Below, in pieces: positions 34,617 to 44,708 of a stretch of 64,000 bases of DNA (the first letter of the stretch is position 1; the number at the start of each line of letters is the position of its first letter). A program made the position numbers and the translations under genes. The notes under the pieces were generated by a model. It was not told the DNA's origin, searched no databases, and saw only the letters and a list, made by a program, of their open reading frames with translations. The stretch lies in the NCBI GenBank assembly GCA_052400625.1, contig JBQTGH010000003.1; one strand, given 5' to 3'. Origin of the DNA: Thermophagus sp052400625. GTDB lineage: Bacteria; Bacteroidota; Bacteroidia; Bacteroidales; Marinilabiliaceae.

Positions 34617-34642
34617 CCTTCGGAATAAAACGAATTAAAGAT

Positions 34643-35323
34643 ATGGCAAAAAAGCAACAACACGAAGACAGTTTTGAAAACGTTGAATCGGCATTGACTA
34701 AAACCGAACAGTTTATTGAAGATAATCAGAAACTGATCAGTATAGCTGCCATTGCTCTGATTGTTATTGTTGGTGGTTATTGGGCTTTTAAAAAGCTATA
34801 TATACAACCACTTCAAAAAGAAGCCCAAGAGAGCATTTTTCATGCACAGCAATATTTTGAAACCGACAGTTTTAATCTGGCCCTAAATGGTGATGGGATG
34901 AATCCCGGATTTCTGGAAATCATCGATAAATATAGTTCTACCGATGTTGGAGAATTATCTCAATATTATGCAGGGATCTGTTTTCTTCATTTGGGGAATT
35001 TGGAAAATGCCATTCAATACCTGAAAGATTTTTCAACAGATGAGCCGCTACTTCAAGCTACAGCGCAAGGTGCCATTGGTGATGCTTATCTTGAATCCGG
35101 CAATAGGGAAAACGCTATTGATTGGTACAAAAAAGCCACCAGTTCTTTGGAGAATGAAATGATTACTCCATTCTATCTATTTAAATTAGGTCTTCTATAC
35201 GAAGAAATGGGAGACAAAGAAAAAGCTTTGGAAGCTTATAATACCATAAAAAAGAATTACCAAGAGAGCTCTGAAGGACGGCAAATTGACAAGTACATTA
35301 CAAGAGTAAAAATATCAGGGTAA
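34643..35323 (+). CDS. Membrane-anchored TPR protein, YfgM-like
   Basis: This 226-residue protein has a soluble N-terminus (AKKQQHEDSFENVESAL). One transmembrane helix follows at about 33-53 (LISIAAIALIVIVGGYWAF), with TPR-type helices behind it (LSQYYAGICFLHLGNLENAIQYL; ATAQGAIGDAYLESGNRENAI; YLFKLGLLYEEMGDKEKALEAY). The layout matches YfgM/DUF2133-like proteins, which associate with the Sec translocon. It has its own promoter and ends in a terminator before ribH. Confidence 0.82.
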   Translation: MAKKQQHEDSFENVESALTKTEQFIEDNQKLISIAAIALIVIVGGYWAFKKLYIQPLQKEAQESIFHAQQYFETDSFNLALNGDGMNPGFLEIIDKYSSTDVGELSQYYAGICFLHLGNLENAIQYLKDFSTDEPLLQATAQGAIGDAYLESGNRENAIDWYKKATSSLENEMITPFYLFKLGLLYEEMGDKEKALEAYNTIKKNYQESSEGRQIDKYITRVKISG

Positions 35324-35357
35324 TTTTAAGGTGAGTATTTATCTTTTATCTAATAAG

Positions 35358-35389
35358 AAGGTTGTCGTCTTTTTCCGGCAACCTTTTTT
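35358..35389 (+). terminator. Terminator between the TPR gene and ribH
   Basis: AAGGTTGTCG pairs with CGGCAACCTT (one G-U) and is followed by a run of seven T bases. Confidence 0.75.
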
Positions 35390-35409
35390 TACTTTAAAAC
35401 AGATCAATC

Positions 35410-35910
35410 ATGGCAACAAATCTGAAGAATTTATCCGATTATGATCCGCATCATGTTCCATCTGCCGAAAAAATGAAATTTGGAATTGTCGTATCAGAGT
35501 GGAACTGGGAAATAACCGAAGCTTTGCTCAATGGAGCTTATAACACTCTCCTAAAAAACGGAGCAAAAGAAGAAAATATAATGGTAGCCAAAGTTCCCGG
35601 CAGCTTTGAATTACCTTTCGGGGCTTTTCGATTTATTCAAAAAAATGTTGATGCAGTTATATGCTTAGGATGTGTGATTAGGGGAGATACCCCCCATTTC
35701 GATTATGTATGTCAAGGGGTGACGCAAGGTATTACCCATTTGAATGTCAAGTATGACAAACCAGTCATCTTCGGAGTTCTGACAACAGATAATATGCAGC
35801 AAGCCAAAGATCGTGCCGGAGGTAAATTAGGAAATAAAGGCGACGAAGGTGCTATAACAGCTATAAAAATGGTAGATACATCATTAAAAATTAGATATTC
35901 TAAAATTTAA
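35410..35910 (+). CDS. ribH: 6,7-dimethyl-8-ribityllumazine synthase
   Basis: This 166-residue enzyme joins a butanone phosphate and a pyrimidine to make lumazine, the riboflavin precursor. Motifs are VVSEWNWEITEALLNGA, VPGSFELPFGA, GCVIRGDTPHFDYVCQ with the catalytic His, and GVLTTDNMQQAKDRAGG. It begins right after a terminator, 18 bp from its stem, so its promoter probably lies inside the preceding gene or overlaps the terminator. Confidence 0.95.
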   Translation: MATNLKNLSDYDPHHVPSAEKMKFGIVVSEWNWEITEALLNGAYNTLLKNGAKEENIMVAKVPGSFELPFGAFRFIQKNVDAVICLGCVIRGDTPHFDYVCQGVTQGITHLNVKYDKPVIFGVLTTDNMQQAKDRAGGKLGNKGDEGAITAIKMVDTSLKIRYSKI

Positions 35911-35936
35911 TAACTTAGAGGTCGATATTATGTATT

Positions 35937-35960
35937 AGGAACGGGTCCATTCCCGTTCCT
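35937..35960. terminator. Short hairpin between ribH and corA
   Basis: AGGAACGGG and its complement enclose TCCATT. It lacks a T-run, so termination is uncertain. Confidence 0.45.
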
Positions 35961-35974
35961 GAAAAATACCACCA

Positions 35975-37033
35975 ATGGGCAAATTACGACTTCAACGAAA
36001 AATGCTTGAGCCTAAAATCCAGTTTATAGGCCATCAATTCATGGACATTCCTTCCATCCAATTGTTCAGATACTCAGAACAAGAAATTGAAGAAATTAGA
36101 AGTGAAGGGAGTTTTGACAAAATCCATGATAAAATAGAAGATGGTAATAATGCTGTTATCTGGATTAATATTCACGGTATTCATGATATAGAAATAATCA
36201 GGAAGATTGCAGATCGCTTTAAACTGGACAAATTAATTATACAGGATATTGTTGATACCACACAACGGCCCAAAATAGAAATCCATCCCGACTTGATTTT
36301 TTTTTCCGTTAAATCATTGTTACCCGACAACGGCAACAGTATTGAACCTGAACAGATCAGCTTCATCCTGAAGGACAATGTGATCTTATCTTTTCAGGAA
36401 AAGAAGGGTGACCACTTTGAGTATATCCGTGACCGGTTAAGAGAGAGCAAAGGTCTTGTAAGAAAAGCCGGAGCCGATTATCTCCTTTATTTATTACTGG
36501 ATGCTATCACAGATAATTATTATACCAGCCTCAACGGTCTGGAAAAACGATTAAATGATCTTCCTCGTAAGATTATGGAAAGTCCTAAACCTGAACACAT
36601 AGTAACCCTTGAACATGTCAAACAGGGGCTTTTTACCATCCGAAAAGCAATTTATCCAGTGAAAGAAGCCATCATTTTTACAGTGAAAGGGCAAACTGGT
36701 CAAATTCCCAAAGAAACCATCCCCTATTTTTCCGATTTAAAGGATCAGTTGTTACAACTGATTGATGAAACAGACCTGAATATAAATCGTGCCGAAGGTA
36801 TTACCAACCTGTTTTTCTCCTACCAAGGTCACCGGATGAATGAAGTAATTAAAGTCTTGACCATCATCACCTCTCTTTTTATCCCTCTTACTTTCATTGC
36901 GGGGATTTACGGCATGAACTTCAAAAGGATGCCTGAACTAAACTGGGAATACGGATATCCCTTTGCTCTGGTACTAATGCTTGTCCTCACCGTCGGAATG
37001 CTCTGGTTTTTTAAACGAAAAAAATGGCTATAA
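35975..37033 (+). CDS. corA: CorA-family magnesium/cobalt transporter
   Basis: This 352-residue protein has an N-terminal alpha/beta cytoplasmic domain, a long helix (about 170-290) and two C-terminal transmembrane helices. The first ends with the signature YGMNFKRMPEL near residue 313. The second helix follows, and then a basic tail (KRKKWL). CorA pentamers carry Mg2+ or Co2+ inward. A second possible start at residue 10 (MLEPKIQFIG) would drop nine residues, and the sequence does not decide it. Confidence 0.93.
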   Translation: MGKLRLQRKMLEPKIQFIGHQFMDIPSIQLFRYSEQEIEEIRSEGSFDKIHDKIEDGNNAVIWINIHGIHDIEIIRKIADRFKLDKLIIQDIVDTTQRPKIEIHPDLIFFSVKSLLPDNGNSIEPEQISFILKDNVILSFQEKKGDHFEYIRDRLRESKGLVRKAGADYLLYLLLDAITDNYYTSLNGLEKRLNDLPRKIMESPKPEHIVTLEHVKQGLFTIRKAIYPVKEAIIFTVKGQTGQIPKETIPYFSDLKDQLLQLIDETDLNINRAEGITNLFFSYQGHRMNEVIKVLTIITSLFIPLTFIAGIYGMNFKRMPELNWEYGYPFALVLMLVLTVGMLWFFKRKKWL

Positions 37034-37151
37034 TCGTCGCTATTTATCTACCCAAAAGAATCAGTATTATCCGCCTCTGAGGTATCCTATAACCTATGCG
37101 TGCCTAATTAAATCCTTTTGTAATAATTTATCTTTCCTTCTTATAATGAAT

Positions 37152-38618
37152 CTAAAGCGATGCTGCCGGAAAAACAATAGTAAACTGAGAGCCTTTTCCA
37201 GGTTCACTTTGCACTTCAATATTGCCGTAATTTAATTCCGCCATTTCTGACGAGAGCATCAATCCCAGTCCTGTTCCTGCTTCTTCGCTTGTCCCTTTGG
37301 TTGAAAGATTTCCCGACAAGGAAAAAATCTTTTCCAGTTTATCTGCCTGAATACCTATTCCGTTATCCTTAATATGAACCTTAATGTTTTTGCCATCTCT
37401 TTCCGAGGAACAACAAACCTCTCCACCCGGAAGTGAAAATTTTATCCCATTATGAACCAGATTCCGGATTATAAATTCGACCATATCCTTATCCGCTTTA
37501 ATTACATCAGTTTCATCCACCTTATTGACCAAATGAATTTTTTTCTTATCTGCTTGAGTCGCTAAATAGGAAAAGACTTTTTCTGAAATCTCTTTTACCT
37601 TTACCTTCGAAAAAACTGGAGATAGCTGCCCCAACTGAGATTTAGACCAAGTTAAAAGATCATCGATAAGCTTATATGTCTGCTCTGAGGCATTGGCAAT
37701 TTGCGAGGCCATTAGTTTTAATTCCTTCTGTGAAAAATTATCCATTTCATCATTCAGCATTTGCGCAAACCCCATAATTGCCTGAAACGGACTACGTAAA
37801 TCGTGAGCAATAATTCTGAAAATCTTATCCTTGGTTTCATTCAGTGCCAGAAGTCGAGCTTCATTCTCTTTTAGCATGGACTCCATTTTGACTTTATGAC
37901 TAATATCTGAAACCAACAAACATTTGGTATTCTTTCCTATTCCAAAAAGCTTAAATTCCATCATTTTACCTTTGCAAACATCCTCCCACTCGCTGATCTC
38001 TTCTCCGTGCTGAACCGTTCTGTTTTTTTCAATGACTCTGGATATATTTTTAAATTCCAAAACAGATGAAAGTTTCTGGTCAATAAAAGAAATACGATTA
38101 AATATAACCGAAGCTCTTAAATTTGCGCGAGTTATCAAATAGTCGGAGCTCTCACCTTCCGACCTTATTTCTTCCAGGATAAAGATGCCAACAGGTGAAT
38201 TTTCAAAAAGTTTCTCGAACGACTTCTCTTTCAATATCAATTGTTCTTTGAGCTTTTTACGCTCCGAAATATTGAATTTAATAGCAATAAATCCCGTAAT
38301 GGCATTATTGTGCTCAGAAAAAATAGGTGATATAGATGCTTCTTCCGAAATAATCTCTCCACTTTTGCTACGATTAATAAACTCTCCATTCCAACTTTTT
38401 CCTGCTGAAATAGTTTGCCACAAATCATCATAGAATTTCCTTGGATGAAATCCACTCTTCAGAAAATTGGGTGTGCTACCAATTATTTCTTCACGTTTAT
38501 ACCCATATACCTTTTCAAACACCTCATTAACAAAGAGAATCGCACCATCTGGATCAGTAATCATTATAATACCGTCGGAGCTATTCAACGCTTTAACTAA
38601 TTGTTGTTCTCTAATCAT
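37152..38618 (-). CDS. PAS-domain sensor histidine kinase
   Basis: This 488-residue soluble kinase has PAS domain 1 at about residues 5-118 (DGIIMITDPDGAILFVN) with a PAC-like tail, and PAS domain 2 at about 130-245. The HisKA domain has His272 in IIAHDLRSPFQAIMGF. The ATPase domain shows Asn390, DNGIG at 418 and GTGLGL at 448. No transmembrane segment or receiver domain is present, so it senses an internal cue such as redox or a small molecule. No response regulator gene lies beside it; it is an orphan kinase. Confidence 0.92.
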   Translation of the reverse strand: MIREQQLVKALNSSDGIIMITDPDGAILFVNEVFEKVYGYKREEIIGSTPNFLKSGFHPRKFYDDLWQTISAGKSWNGEFINRSKSGEIISEEASISPIFSEHNNAITGFIAIKFNISERKKLKEQLILKEKSFEKLFENSPVGIFILEEIRSEGESSDYLITRANLRASVIFNRISFIDQKLSSVLEFKNISRVIEKNRTVQHGEEISEWEDVCKGKMMEFKLFGIGKNTKCLLVSDISHKVKMESMLKENEARLLALNETKDKIFRIIAHDLRSPFQAIMGFAQMLNDEMDNFSQKELKLMASQIANASEQTYKLIDDLLTWSKSQLGQLSPVFSKVKVKEISEKVFSYLATQADKKKIHLVNKVDETDVIKADKDMVEFIIRNLVHNGIKFSLPGGEVCCSSERDGKNIKVHIKDNGIGIQADKLEKIFSLSGNLSTKGTSEEAGTGLGLMLSSEMAELNYGNIEVQSEPGKGSQFTIVFPAASL

Positions 38619-39048
38619 AAAATAGGAATTATGAAATTATATCTACTTTACGCAAATCTGGAAATTTAAATCTTTTAGGCCTTTGTATTTTTGATAATCA
38701 TCCTCTATAAATTCCATAATTGTATAAAAAAGGGGGACGTAGGGTTATTAATCGCAAAATTCAGAATAAAATGAAATCATTTCTGATATTAATCTAAAAT
38801 GCCATTTTCCCCAAATAATATGATTTGCAAAATGATTTTCGAACAAAAAATATAGTTACTAAAAGGAAAACATTTGATTTCAATAAACGTTTAACGGCAT
38901 AAGTCAAAAATAAAAAGACCAAATGATTTATATAACAAAGGAATCAATATTCAAAGGGGATAAAATTTCACCTCTTCTTCCTTTTTCATTACTTTAGCCC
39001 TAAAAATAACGGTTCCTCGCTGTTTTTTAAACAAAAGATAATTCGATA
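38619..39048. other. AT-rich divergent intergenic region
   Basis: About 430 bp separate the kinase gene (minus) from the secreted protein gene (plus). No gene, repeat or strong hairpin is seen; a weak TACTTTAG lies near 38990. Confidence 0.4.
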
Positions 39049-40104
39049 ATGAAAGGTTTTTTATTATACATCATTTTGATTTTAAACACTTTGATAACAG
39101 AAAGTATTCTTGCGCAGTCGCACTATAGAGATTCTCATATTGACAAGAAAGAATGGATCTTTTCTTCTGATAGGTTTGACGGAATTGAAATCCATAACCA
39201 ACACGGAAATATTGTTTTTAATCCAACAAAAAGCGATTCACTTTTCGTAACCGTCACTATTGTTGTTAATACAAAAAATCCACAATCGGCTGAAGAAGTT
39301 TTAAATCAGATAGATGTAAAAGATGCAGTGGTCGATGGCAATATATACTTCAGGACATCATTTGACCATGAATTTTATTCCGGTTTTCCTTTTGAAATTA
39401 ATTATGAAGTACTGGTTCCACACCATTTTAAGCAAATCATTTTAGAAAATCAGTTTGGAGATGTCAATATTAATACTTCCACTGCCCTGTTTGATGGAAA
39501 TTTGAGCTATGGAAATCTTACCCAAGCAACCACAGCATCCGTAGACACCATACGTGGAAATTTATCGTTTATTAAGGGCCGATTAAACCATGCTAAAGTT
39601 TGCAATTTAAGCCTTGATAATTGCAATATTCATTTCCAAAAAGTAGTCCAAGGGATATTTTCAGGACAGTATTCCCAACTTCACCTTGTTAATGCTGATG
39701 TAGCTGAAATAAAAGGAAATACTTCCAGATTCCACATCGAATCCATCAAGCAACTGAAATTAAATGGGGATTTTTGTTTTGCCACCATTGACGACATTTA
39801 TCAACAAGGCCAAATAGAAATTTCTAACGGTTATTTAATTATTGAAAGTGTTGGCAATCGCTTAAAAGAACTCTCTGTAGCCAATGACCGAACCCCCATA
39901 CAACTCAGCTTACCAATAACGCTTTCCTATACCCTACAGGGAGAAATTACCAATGGAAACATTTCCCATTATGCAAGGCAACAATTGCGAATCATCACAG
40001 ATTATGAAAAAACATTATTTTCAGGCAGCTTTAATGAAAACAGTGAAAGCACCTCTATAATCCTTTTCAACAAAGACGCCGGAATTGAAATAAGAACTAA
40101 ATAG
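39049..40104 (+). CDS. Secreted beta-helical protein (DUF4097-like)
   Basis: The protein has 351 residues with a signal peptide (LLYIILILNTLI, cleavage after LAQ near residue 23). The mature part has repeated short beta-strand patterns: IEIHNQHGNIVF, IILENQFGDVNINTS and NGNISHYA. Similar putative auto-transporter adhesin head domains (DUF4097/DUF2807) show the same texture, and some act in envelope stress sensing. The start of aminopeptidase P follows after eight bases, so the two are co-transcribed. Function is not assigned. Confidence 0.65.
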   Translation: MKGFLLYIILILNTLITESILAQSHYRDSHIDKKEWIFSSDRFDGIEIHNQHGNIVFNPTKSDSLFVTVTIVVNTKNPQSAEEVLNQIDVKDAVVDGNIYFRTSFDHEFYSGFPFEINYEVLVPHHFKQIILENQFGDVNINTSTALFDGNLSYGNLTQATTASVDTIRGNLSFIKGRLNHAKVCNLSLDNCNIHFQKVVQGIFSGQYSQLHLVNADVAEIKGNTSRFHIESIKQLKLNGDFCFATIDDIYQQGQIEISNGYLIIESVGNRLKELSVANDRTPIQLSLPITLSYTLQGEITNGNISHYARQQLRIITDYEKTLFSGSFNENSESTSIILFNKDAGIEIRTK

Positions 40105-40112
40105 GAGATAAA

Positions 40113-41903
40113 ATGTCAGATTACTCAGAAAGAATTCAGGAACTGCGATCCAAAATGGCCGCGAAAGGAATTGATGTATGCATTATTCCCGGAAGTGATG
40201 ACCACATCAATGAATATTTATCGGAACACTCGAAAATAAGGGATTTTTTATGTGGTTTTACTGGTTCGGCCGGAACGCTTGTTGTAGGAAGCGATTTTGC
40301 CTTTTTATGGACAGATTCTCGTTACTATCTTCAAGCGGAAGAACAGCTGGAAGGCACAGGAGTAAAGCTGGTAAAAGAGGGTCTCCCGGATATTCCTGAT
40401 TACATTAATTGGATTGCCGACAATTTATCTGCCGGGAGTAAGGTTGCCATCAACGGCCACTGCTTTTCCATTAATAAGGTCAGAGAAATAAAAATGGCTT
40501 TTCATCAAAAGCAGATTCAATTGGAAACAGGGCTCACCCTGGCTGAAGATGTGTGGACAACCCGTCCTAGCTTGCCCGACAACCCCGTCATTGAACATCC
40601 GGAAAAGCTATCAGGGCTTTCACGAATTCAAAAAATTGATTTGGTTCGCCAGGAACTAAAAAATAAGGAAGCGACCCATTATGTGACGGGATCTCTCGAT
40701 GAAATTGCATGGGTAATGAATCTAAGAGGATCTGACATTCCCTTTAACCCTGTATTTCATGCATTTCTGGTGATCTCACTGGATTCTGTCTCACTTTATA
40801 TTAATCCCAACAAACTGACTTCTTCAATTGGGAAAAAACTCTCAAAAGATAAAATAAGGATTAGTTTATATCAGGATATCTATTCGCATCTTAGCGAAAT
40901 ACCTGATCATGCTGTTGTTTACATTGATCCTCAACGTAACAACTCAATTCTCTATTCTTCTATTCCAAGCTCAATCCCAAAAATAGAAGGAACTGGACTG
41001 ATAACCTCCTTAAAATCGATTAAAAATGATATTGAAATAGAAAACATTAAAAAAACGATGGTCGAAGATGGCGTAGCCATGGTTCGATTTTTAAAATGGC
41101 TGGAGGAAAAAGTTCCTTCGGGTTCCGTCAGTGAACTTTCTGCCGCCCAACAATTGCTGGAATATAGAAAACAATCCCCCAACTTCCAGGGAGAATCATT
41201 TAATACCATTTCGGCCTATGGTCCACATGGCGCAATAGTTCATTACAGTGTTTCCAAAAATTCTGATGTAGTTCTGAAAAATAAAGGAGTCTTTTTACTA
41301 GATTCAGGTGGCCAATATCTTACAGGCACAACTGACCTCACTCGTACTATAGGGTTGGGACCAGTAAACGAACAGGTTAAGAAAGATTTCACCTTGGTTC
41401 TAAAAGGGCATATAGCCTTGGCTTGTGCCATTTTTCCCACCGGAACGCGCGGTGTTCATCTTGATATTTTAGCTCGACGCCCAATGTGGGAACATAAAAT
41501 AAATTATGGACATGGCACTGGACATGGCGTTGGATACTATCTCAATGTCCATGAAGGGCCCCAAAGTATCAGACTCCAGGATAATGGTATTGAAATTAAA
41601 CCGGGAATGGTAACATCCAATGAACCGGGTATTTACCGACCTATGGAATATGGCATACGCATTGAAAACCTAGTGCTTTCCCGCACATTTGGGGATTCGG
41701 ATTTCGGCACATTTTTTGATTTCGAAACGCTCACGCTCTGTCCCATCGATACCTCTTTAATCATTGAAAAGATGTTATCCCCAAAGGAAATGCAATGGCT
41801 CAATAATTACCACGAAAAAGTCTATAGCTGTCTTGCCCCCGAACTCAATGCAGAAGAGCAAGAATGGTTAAAACAAAAAACCCGTTCAATTGGGCAATCT
41901 TAA
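40113..41903 (+). CDS. pepP: Xaa-Pro aminopeptidase (M24B)
   Basis: This 596-residue cytosolic enzyme releases the N-terminal residue before proline. It has two creatinase-like N-terminal domains and a C-terminal pita-bread domain. The di-metal ligands are visible as Asp397 (LLDSGGQYL), Asp408 (TTDLTR), His471 (HGTGHGVGYYLNVHEG), Glu504 (SNEPGIY) and Glu518 (RIENL). The long form, with an extra N-terminal module, is typical of the APP1/eukaryote-like subfamily found in Bacteroidota. It follows the secreted protein gene in the same unit. Confidence 0.94.
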   Translation: MSDYSERIQELRSKMAAKGIDVCIIPGSDDHINEYLSEHSKIRDFLCGFTGSAGTLVVGSDFAFLWTDSRYYLQAEEQLEGTGVKLVKEGLPDIPDYINWIADNLSAGSKVAINGHCFSINKVREIKMAFHQKQIQLETGLTLAEDVWTTRPSLPDNPVIEHPEKLSGLSRIQKIDLVRQELKNKEATHYVTGSLDEIAWVMNLRGSDIPFNPVFHAFLVISLDSVSLYINPNKLTSSIGKKLSKDKIRISLYQDIYSHLSEIPDHAVVYIDPQRNNSILYSSIPSSIPKIEGTGLITSLKSIKNDIEIENIKKTMVEDGVAMVRFLKWLEEKVPSGSVSELSAAQQLLEYRKQSPNFQGESFNTISAYGPHGAIVHYSVSKNSDVVLKNKGVFLLDSGGQYLTGTTDLTRTIGLGPVNEQVKKDFTLVLKGHIALACAIFPTGTRGVHLDILARRPMWEHKINYGHGTGHGVGYYLNVHEGPQSIRLQDNGIEIKPGMVTSNEPGIYRPMEYGIRIENLVLSRTFGDSDFGTFFDFETLTLCPIDTSLIIEKMLSPKEMQWLNNYHEKVYSCLAPELNAEEQEWLKQKTRSIGQS

Positions 41904-42043
41904 ATTACCATAGGAAGAGCTAAGTTTTCTTTAGACCGGTTGATTTATAAATATAGACCTATAGTTGGGAGAAATATTGTTGGATTGAGAACAGTAATAT
42001 TTCAATTATGTTAGATATTCAATTTAAAAGTAGGTTTTTCATT

Positions 42044-43498
42044 ATGAAAAAATTAAATATTTACCCATCTTTCTTTATTCTGTTATCCTTTCTCTCTCTG
42101 GTTGGGAATGCCATGACCAATTCGCAGGAAGAAGGCCATAAAATCGAAATAAAAATAAACGGCTTCAAGGATACCACCTTGATTTTGGGGCATTATTTTA
42201 ATCAACGTATGTATGTAGATGATACCACCCGTATAGATTCCAATGGCAGAGCCGTATTCACAGATAAAGAGGCATTGCCAGGTGGCATCTATGTAGTTTA
42301 CCTGCCCAATAAAAAGTACTTTGATTTACTAATCGATAGAGATCAGACTTTTAAGGTAAGTGTAGATACTTCCAACTTTATCACATCCATGGAAGTTATT
42401 GGTTCGGAGCAAACAAAAGCTTTTAACCGATATCAACGATTTATTTTTGAAAGACAGGAGAAAGCCCAAAAACTGCAAGAACGATTAAAGGCTGCTGGTT
42501 CTGAGAGCAATGATAGGGAAAAAATAAGAGAAGAACTAGATATATTAAACGAAGAAGTAAAAAATCATTGGAACGAACTAATAAAAAAACATCCTGGTTC
42601 CTTGTTAGCACTATTTCTAAAAGGTATTCAGGAGGTAGAAATTCCCGAATTCGATTTACCTGAAGGGGTGAAAAATACGGATTCAATCCGACGGGTAAAA
42701 ACCTATCAGTATTATCGTACACACTATTTCGACAACATCGATCTTACGGATGAACGAATTTTAAGAACACCCTTCTTCGGCAAAAAAGTAGCACACTACT
42801 TCTCTTCATTAGTACCGCAAATACCGGATACTTTACTGAAGGAAGCAATTACAATTATCGAAAAATCCAGACCTTCTCCAAATGTATTCCAATTTCTGGT
42901 CAGCGATCTTTTCAACTTTGCCAACGACAGTAAAATCATGGGTATGGATAAGATGCTGGTAGGCTTGGCCGAAAAGTACTACCTTTCCGGTGAGGCCACA
43001 TGGGCAGATGAAGAGTTTTTGAAAAAGCTTGAAACCAGAGTTAAAGAACTAAAACCCACATTAATAGGTAATCAGGCACATGACCTCAAAATGCAGGCCT
43101 ACGATGGTCCTTATTTTCGGCTTTATGAGATTCAAGCCCCTATTACCATACTGGTGTTTTGGGAAACCGATTGCGGACATTGCAAAAAAGAGATTCCTAA
43201 ACTAAACAAGATCTATCAGGAAGACCTTATTGAAAAAGGTGTAAAAGTATTTGCGGTCTATACCCAGGGAGATCAACCCGAATGGGTCGAATTCATTGAG
43301 AAACATGAATTATACGATTTTATTAATGTATGGGATCCCTATCGTCATACCGGCTTCAGGGACTATTATGATGTAAAAAGTACACCGACCATTTTCATTC
43401 TTGACAAAAACAAAAAAATTATTGGAAAACGCATTGCGGTCGATGATCTGCCAGGTTTTATTGATCATTTCTTGAAATTTCAAAATGAAAAAGGATAA
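42044..43498 (+). CDS. TlpA-like thioredoxin-fold protein, periplasmic
   Basis: The protein has 484 residues from the ATG at 42044 (MKKLNIYPSFFILLSF), chosen because the signal peptide starts there. The earlier ATG at 42008 adds 12 residues without a role. The N-terminal half is a DUF4369-like domain (IEIKINGFKDTTLILGHYF), and a DUF5106-like helical middle follows. The thioredoxin domain has the active site CGHC at residues 377-380 (WETDCGHCKKEIPK) and the cis-proline segment KSTPTIFIL. It is expected to transfer electrons or reduce disulfides in the periplasm. It has no close operon partner. Confidence 0.85.
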   Translation: MKKLNIYPSFFILLSFLSLVGNAMTNSQEEGHKIEIKINGFKDTTLILGHYFNQRMYVDDTTRIDSNGRAVFTDKEALPGGIYVVYLPNKKYFDLLIDRDQTFKVSVDTSNFITSMEVIGSEQTKAFNRYQRFIFERQEKAQKLQERLKAAGSESNDREKIREELDILNEEVKNHWNELIKKHPGSLLALFLKGIQEVEIPEFDLPEGVKNTDSIRRVKTYQYYRTHYFDNIDLTDERILRTPFFGKKVAHYFSSLVPQIPDTLLKEAITIIEKSRPSPNVFQFLVSDLFNFANDSKIMGMDKMLVGLAEKYYLSGEATWADEEFLKKLETRVKELKPTLIGNQAHDLKMQAYDGPYFRLYEIQAPITILVFWETDCGHCKKEIPKLNKIYQEDLIEKGVKVFAVYTQGDQPEWVEFIEKHELYDFINVWDPYRHTGFRDYYDVKSTPTIFILDKNKKIIGKRIAVDDLPGFIDHFLKFQNEKG

Positions 43499-43575
43499 AA
43501 AGATTTGGATAATTGATGTTAGCAAATAGACAATTAGCCTTTAAAAGATGGGCTAAAGTATGAAAAGAAAGATTA

Positions 43576-43583
43576 TATCTTTG
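43576..43583 (+). promoter_or_regulatory. -7 box for the DUF4465 lipoprotein gene
   Basis: TATCTTTG matches TAnnTTTG and lies 31 bp before the ATG at 43615. Confidence 0.5.
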
Positions 43584-43614
43584 ATATTGTATTAAAAAAA
43601 GCTAAGACCAGGAA

Positions 43615-44652
43615 ATGATCAAAAAGAATAGCAAACATATATCGACTAGGAAAAGAACCAATCTTTTTATTCAACTCATATCCTTATTGGTTACATGCCA
43701 CTTTATATCTTGTTCGAATGCAGAAAGAGAGATTCCAGCACCAGAAATTTACCTGACCAACAATGATGGAGAAATGGAAGTAAATCTTGGAGACACCATT
43801 ATTTTAGCCCCCAAGATCACCTATAATTATGATGCGTTGTACGAATGGAGAAAAAACGGTATTCTTTTAGAAGAATCAGGTCAGATTCTTACGGATACGG
43901 CCACCAACCTCGGAAGTATAGAATATTTCTTTAAAGTGACCACCCCTTATGGAATTGATTCCATGTACATTCCGGTCGATGTAATTATTTTAGCCAATTT
44001 TGATGAACTTGCATTTTCCGTCGAAACTGATACTTTCAACGTTGGAGCATTTCCTGATAATGGCTTTACTCATAAAGGCTTATTCTTTCCCAATACCTAT
44101 ACCAACGATACCATTTGGACAGGATTTGGTCTCAGCAACATAGGCGTCAAATCTTCCGACTATGAAGACATCACCCCACACAGTGTATATAACAACCAGG
44201 ATCAATCAGATTATTTTCTTTTAGTTCGATTGCCCAATGGCTTAGAATCGTCTCCTTCTATCATTTCATTTAACGATGGGAAAGACCATCTTTTAAAATC
44301 AGTTGAGATAAACAATACCACTCTAGGACGTTATTTAATGAAATTTGGAACGGACCACTATGAAAGAATGGGCGGAAGTGGAAGCAACCTTGCAGATTGG
44401 TGTAAGATTACCATTACAGGCATCACCACCAATGGCCAAACAACATCTTCTATTGAGTTTTTCTTAGCAGATTATCGGTTTGAGAACAACAAAAGAGATT
44501 ACATTGTTGAAGAATGGACCACTATTGACTTAAGCACCTTGGGGGAGGTTAATAAAATCCAGATTTCCATCTCAAGCAGTAAAACTGACGAAAATGGAAA
44601 TGGTATCACCCCAGAAATGTTCTGCATTGACAATTTGAAAGTATTTACATAG
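43615..44652 (+). CDS. DUF4465 lipoprotein
   Basis: This 345-residue lipoprotein has Cys33 after HFIS. An Ig/PKD-like domain spans about 45-130 (YEWRKNGILLEESGQ). A DUF4465 domain spans about 130-345 with SDYFLLVRLP, SIEFFLADYRFENNKRDYIV, EWTTIDLSTLG and PEMFCIDNLKV. Such proteins are exported surface or periplasmic proteins of Bacteroidota, some with calcium-stabilised folds and links to polysaccharide or corrinoid binding. The role here is not known. It precedes the T9SS protease gene, which is on the other strand. Confidence 0.78.
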   Translation: MIKKNSKHISTRKRTNLFIQLISLLVTCHFISCSNAEREIPAPEIYLTNNDGEMEVNLGDTIILAPKITYNYDALYEWRKNGILLEESGQILTDTATNLGSIEYFFKVTTPYGIDSMYIPVDVIILANFDELAFSVETDTFNVGAFPDNGFTHKGLFFPNTYTNDTIWTGFGLSNIGVKSSDYEDITPHSVYNNQDQSDYFLLVRLPNGLESSPSIISFNDGKDHLLKSVEINNTTLGRYLMKFGTDHYERMGGSGSNLADWCKITITGITTNGQTTSSIEFFLADYRFENNKRDYIVEEWTTIDLSTLGEVNKIQISISSSKTDENGNGITPEMFCIDNLKVFT

Positions 44653-44708
44653 AATAAATACCCTTTGATTACAAATCAATAGGAAAAACTTCCTGAAATT
44701 TCAATTTC